From: Candidatus Omnitrophota bacterium
GTDB lineage: Bacteria; Omnitrophota; Gorgyraeia; Aquiviventales; Aquiviventaceae
Reading direction: 5' to 3'
Length of the DNA stretch: 24,800 bases
Assembly (NCBI GenBank): GCA_016206675.1
Contig: JACQRD010000083.1
Span: forward strand, 1-24,800
Notes under the pieces: model-generated
What the model was told of the DNA's origin: nothing
What the model saw: the letters and a program-made list of their open reading frames with translations, nothing else
Database searches by the model: none
Shown: positions 21,998 to 24,800 of the stretch, piece by piece
Layout of the letters: each line of letters starts with the position of its first letter
Numbering within the stretch: position 1 is the stretch's first letter
Position numbers and translations under genes: made by a program

Positions 21998-22415
21998 AGC
22001 TCAACACGTGCTCAATGGTTTCCTCGTCGAATCCCCGCCCGGCCAACCAGCGAGAAAGGCGCGCCGGGGTGAAGCGGCCGCGCGGCCGCCTGGACGCGAT
22101 CAGCCACCGGGCGCGAGCGAGGTCATCCGCCCCCAACGATGCCAGCGCCCCTTCCACCACCGCCATCGCGAGCCCCTTCACAAAGAGCTTCTTCCGGATG
22201 GCTTCGGAGGCGTAGCCTTGCCGCGCCCAATGCTCGGCCCAGAGACGGGCACAGGCGCGGTCATCCACCAACCCGAGCGCCTGCGTGCGGGCCACCGCCC
22301 GCTGCGCGGCGCCGAGAGGAATCCCGCGCCTGTGAAGATGCGTTACTGCCTCGTGGGCTGAGCGAACCCGCGTGCGGGTGTACCGGACGGCAAGCGCCAG
22401 GGCGTCGGCAGACAT
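21981..22415 (-). CDS. recX: Regulatory protein RecX
   Basis: Binds RecA filaments and limits recombinase activity. 144 residues from ATG 22415, close to the usual length, rich in helices with three-helix tandem repeats. ALRYTRTRVRS-like start (MSADALALAVRYTRTRVRS), LHRRGIP, LGLVDDRACARLWAEHWARQGYASEAIRKKL and the final RWLAGRGFDEETIEHVL are RecX-like. An upstream in-frame ATG (22508) would read through the MITE-like element and is rejected. The ribosome binding site GGTGG is contributed by that element's terminal repeat. Confidence 0.88.
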   Translation of the reverse strand: MSADALALAVRYTRTRVRSAHEAVTHLHRRGIPLGAAQRAVARTQALGLVDDRACARLWAEHWARQGYASEAIRKKLFVKGLAMAVVEGALASLGADDLARARWLIASRRPRGRFTPARLSRWLAGRGFDEETIEHVLSYAEEP

Positions 22416-22417
22416 TA

Positions 22418-22563
22418 TCCCACCACCTGTCGGTGTCCGCCAACGGCGGACGGCCAGCAGATCAGCAGAAAAACCATGAGGCTGGCCAGGTGGCGCGTTA
22501 TCCCCCACGCTCTTCAGATGCGCTCACACACGGTGAGCGCGCCACCTCCGACAGGTGGTGGGA
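22418..22563. mobile_element. MITE-like element, copy 2 (htrA-recX junction)
   Basis: 146 bp with perfect 16-bp terminal inverted repeats: TCCCACCACCTGTCGG at 22418-22433 and its reverse complement at 22548-22563. Direct repeats tta (TAA on the sense strand) flank it at 22415-22417 and 22564-22566; the latter is the htrA stop codon. Internal hairpins are 22435-22441 with 22445-22451 (3-nt loop), 22488-22497 with 22538-22547 (10 bp), and 22520-22527 with 22533-22540. The first 12 terminal bases match copy 1 at 11 positions. No coding capacity is seen. Confidence 0.72.
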
Positions 22564-24093
22564 TTACTCCCCGGCTTTGAGGACAACATACCCACGGGTG
22601 GTCCGAATGAGCGCGTTGCCGCGCACCTGCGCAATCACCTTCTGATAGTCGCCCAGCGTCTGGATACGCACCCGGTTGATCTCATTGATCACATCGCCGG
22701 GCCGCAGTCCTGCCTGGTCGGCCGGGCTGTTCGGGGCGACTTCCACGACGACGACCCCCGCGGTGCCTGGCTCCACGTTGAACTGCTCGCTCATGGCTTG
22801 CGTGATGGCGGCCACCTGCATGCCGCGCCAGGCCTCGCCGCCGGCCTCTTCCGTGCCGTCGCCTTCCACATCAGCCGGCCGCTCGCCGATCTCCACCTGC
22901 ACCGTCTGCGGCTTGCCCTCGCGCAGCAGCTCCACCGCCACCTTCTGGCCGGCCTTGGTGGCGCTGACCCGCTCGATCAGCTCGCGCGAATGCTTGATCG
23001 TCGATCCGCCGTACGACTTGATGATGTCGCCGTCGCGAATACCGGCCTTGCTGGCGGGGCTCTCGGGCAGCACCTGGTAGACCAGCACCCCGTCCTGCTC
23101 CGCCAGCCCGTAGTACTCCGCCACGTCAGCGGTGATGTCCTGGATCTGAATGCCCAGCCAGCCGTAGATGATGCGCCGGCCCTCGATCAACGACTCGAGG
23201 ATCATCTTGGCCTTGTTCACCGGGATGGCGAAGCCGACCCCCTCAAACCCCCGCGAGCTCGTCAAGATCGCCACGTTGATGCCGATGACCTCGCCCCGCA
23301 GGTTCAGCAGCGGTCCGCCGCTATTGCCGGGGTTGATGGCGGCGTCCGTCTGGATCAAACCGGTGTAGTCGCGGTCATATCGCCCGCCGCGCGGCAGCTG
23401 CCGGTTCAATGCGCTGACGACCCCGACGGTCAGTGTCGGCTCGGCTCCGCCGGCTCGAGCCGACGGTCCGGTCGTCACCAGCCCGAACGGATTGCCGAGT
23501 GCGACGGCCCACTGGCCGGTTTGCACCGTTGAAGAATCGCCCAGCTTCGCCGCGGCGAGTTTCTTGCCATCGATCTTCACCACCGCCAGATCGGAGCGCG
23601 GATCCTTACCTTTGACCGTGCCGGTGGACTCGCGGCCGTCGGCCAGCGTGATGGTGATCTTATCGGCGTTGGCCACCACGTGCTCATTGGTGAGGATGAA
23701 GCCGCGCTCATCGATGATGACGCCCGAGCCCAGCCCGAAGCGGCGCAGCTCCCGCTCCGGCATCTGCCCGTAAAACTGCCTGAAGAACTCGTCGAACGGA
23801 TCATCCCCGCCCGGCCCGAAGAACGGGTGGCCGCGGAAATAGGCGCGCACGCGCTCGATCTGCTCGGTGGAGATGCTCACCACCGCAGGCCCGGCCTGCT
23901 GCGCAATGCGCATGAAGGCACCCTGCAGGCTCTCCCCTTCGCTTGTGGCGGTCTGGGCGGCGGAGGCGATCATGCCGCCTTGCGGCGACTTGGCACTGCT
24001 GGACCACAGCTCTCCACGGCCGACCAACACCCCTGCCACCACCACGCCCGTGGCGATCGCTGCGCCCACTGCTCGCGACACTCGACGGTTCAT
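22564..24093 (-). CDS. htrA: HtrA/Deg-family periplasmic serine protease
   Basis: Envelope protein quality-control protease. 509 residues. An N-terminal membrane segment or signal (about 9-26, VGAAIATGVVVAGVLVG) is followed by a trypsin-like domain with catalytic His138 (LTNEHVV), Asp168 (DPRSDLAVV) and Ser258 (NPGNSGGPLL), then two PDZ domains (about 295-395 and 405-500, IRDGDIIKSYGG and LRPGDVINEINRV). DegP/DegQ-like. Residues about 206-219 (VTTGPSARAGGAEP), before LTVGVVSAL, are an insertion relative to common family members and are encoded by a perfect palindrome (23435-23464). ATG 24093 has AGGAG nine bases upstream. It separates recA from recX, which are usually adjacent. Confidence 0.95.
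   Translation of the reverse strand: MNRRVSRAVGAAIATGVVVAGVLVGRGELWSSSAKSPQGGMIASAAQTATSEGESLQGAFMRIAQQAGPAVVSISTEQIERVRAYFRGHPFFGPGGDDPFDEFFRQFYGQMPERELRRFGLGSGVIIDERGFILTNEHVVANADKITITLADGRESTGTVKGKDPRSDLAVVKIDGKKLAAAKLGDSSTVQTGQWAVALGNPFGLVTTGPSARAGGAEPTLTVGVVSALNRQLPRGGRYDRDYTGLIQTDAAINPGNSGGPLLNLRGEVIGINVAILTSSRGFEGVGFAIPVNKAKMILESLIEGRRIIYGWLGIQIQDITADVAEYYGLAEQDGVLVYQVLPESPASKAGIRDGDIIKSYGGSTIKHSRELIERVSATKAGQKVAVELLREGKPQTVQVEIGERPADVEGDGTEEAGGEAWRGMQVAAITQAMSEQFNVEPGTAGVVVVEVAPNSPADQAGLRPGDVINEINRVRIQTLGDYQKVIAQVRGNALIRTTRGYVVLKAGE
23435..23464. repeat. Palindrome inside htrA
   Basis: GTCGGCTCG (23435-23443) and its exact reverse complement CGAGCCGAC (23456-23464) enclose a 12-base loop. 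It encodes SARAGGAEP in a position where HtrA proteins usually pass directly to the TVGVVSA strand. Confidence 0.6.
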
Positions 24094-24112
24094 CACGGTT
24101 CGCTCCTGCTGA

Positions 24113-24800
<688 letters not shown>

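Noticed and set aside
22412..22445. Possible promoter TTGGCG-18-GATAAT ahead of recX
   Set aside because: The -10 box would overlap the recX start codon, leaving no leader, and the -35 match is weak; the bases are explained by the element end and the TAATG junction.
22416..22508. N-terminal extension of recX to ATG 22508
   Set aside because: It would translate the hairpin-rich MITE-like element and does not look like RecX; ATG 22415 fits the family and forms TAATG with the duplicated TAA.

Overview
The window is a gene-dense, GC-rich stretch of bacterial chromosome. All 19 protein genes that I support and the single tRNA lie on the minus strand, so biological order runs from 24800 down to 1. 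The order is recA (partial) - htrA - recX - alaS - hisD - hisB - hisH - hisA - hisF - hisI - trpE - trpG - trpD - trpC - nth - lemA - DUF2207 gene - [promoter] - tRNA-Pro(GGG) - hom - thrC - apgM-like - lysC - cimA - valS (partial). No gap without a gene exceeds 300 bases. The gene families are ordinary for an anaerobic or candidate-phylum-type bacterium (Omnitrophota, Nitrospirota/NC10 and Geobacter-like lineages carry comparable hom-thrC-apgM-lysC-cimA and his-trp blocks). I cannot fix the phylum from sequence alone; Omnitrophota is a low-confidence guess.

Functionally there are three blocks. (1) 19304-24800 carries recombination, envelope proteolysis and alanyl-tRNA charging: recA, htrA, recX, alaS. 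(2) 10556-19307 is a joined histidine (hisDBHAFI) and tryptophan (trpEGDC) cluster. It lacks hisG/hisE/hisC and trpF/trpB/trpA in view. nth and a lemA/DUF2207 membrane pair follow it. (3) 1-7555 starts at a recognisable sigma70-type promoter, then tRNA-Pro, then the aspartate-family and isoleucine-precursor genes hom, thrC, an ApgM-family gene (the proposed homoserine kinase slot), lysC and cimA, then valS.

The unusual content sits at the gene junctions. First, two short elements (4806-4974 and 22418-22563) have 16-bp perfect terminal inverted repeats beginning TCCCACC(C/A)CCTG. Each is flanked by an exact 3-bp direct repeat (TGA, TAA on the sense strand) that is the stop codon of the upstream gene. 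Removing element plus one repeat restores ATGA or TAATG stop/start overlaps. They look like MITEs with a TNA target preference that split formerly overlapping genes.

Second, about a dozen loci carry tandem arrays of degenerate 7-, 8- or 10-nt words, often as inverted pairs of arrays. They occupy nearly every junction from hisD to hisI, the trpE-trpG, lysC-cimA and cimA-valS junctions, and lie in frame inside valS, hisF and hisH and in terminal tails of hisA, trpE, cimA and hisI. Related words recur at distant loci (valS and hisA), and two junctions carry short direct repeats flanking the array.

Other oddities are an ApgM-family protein that appears to have lost its catalytic serine and metal ligands, a HisI and a HisD each with one altered expected metal-site residue, and a palindromic in-frame insert in htrA.
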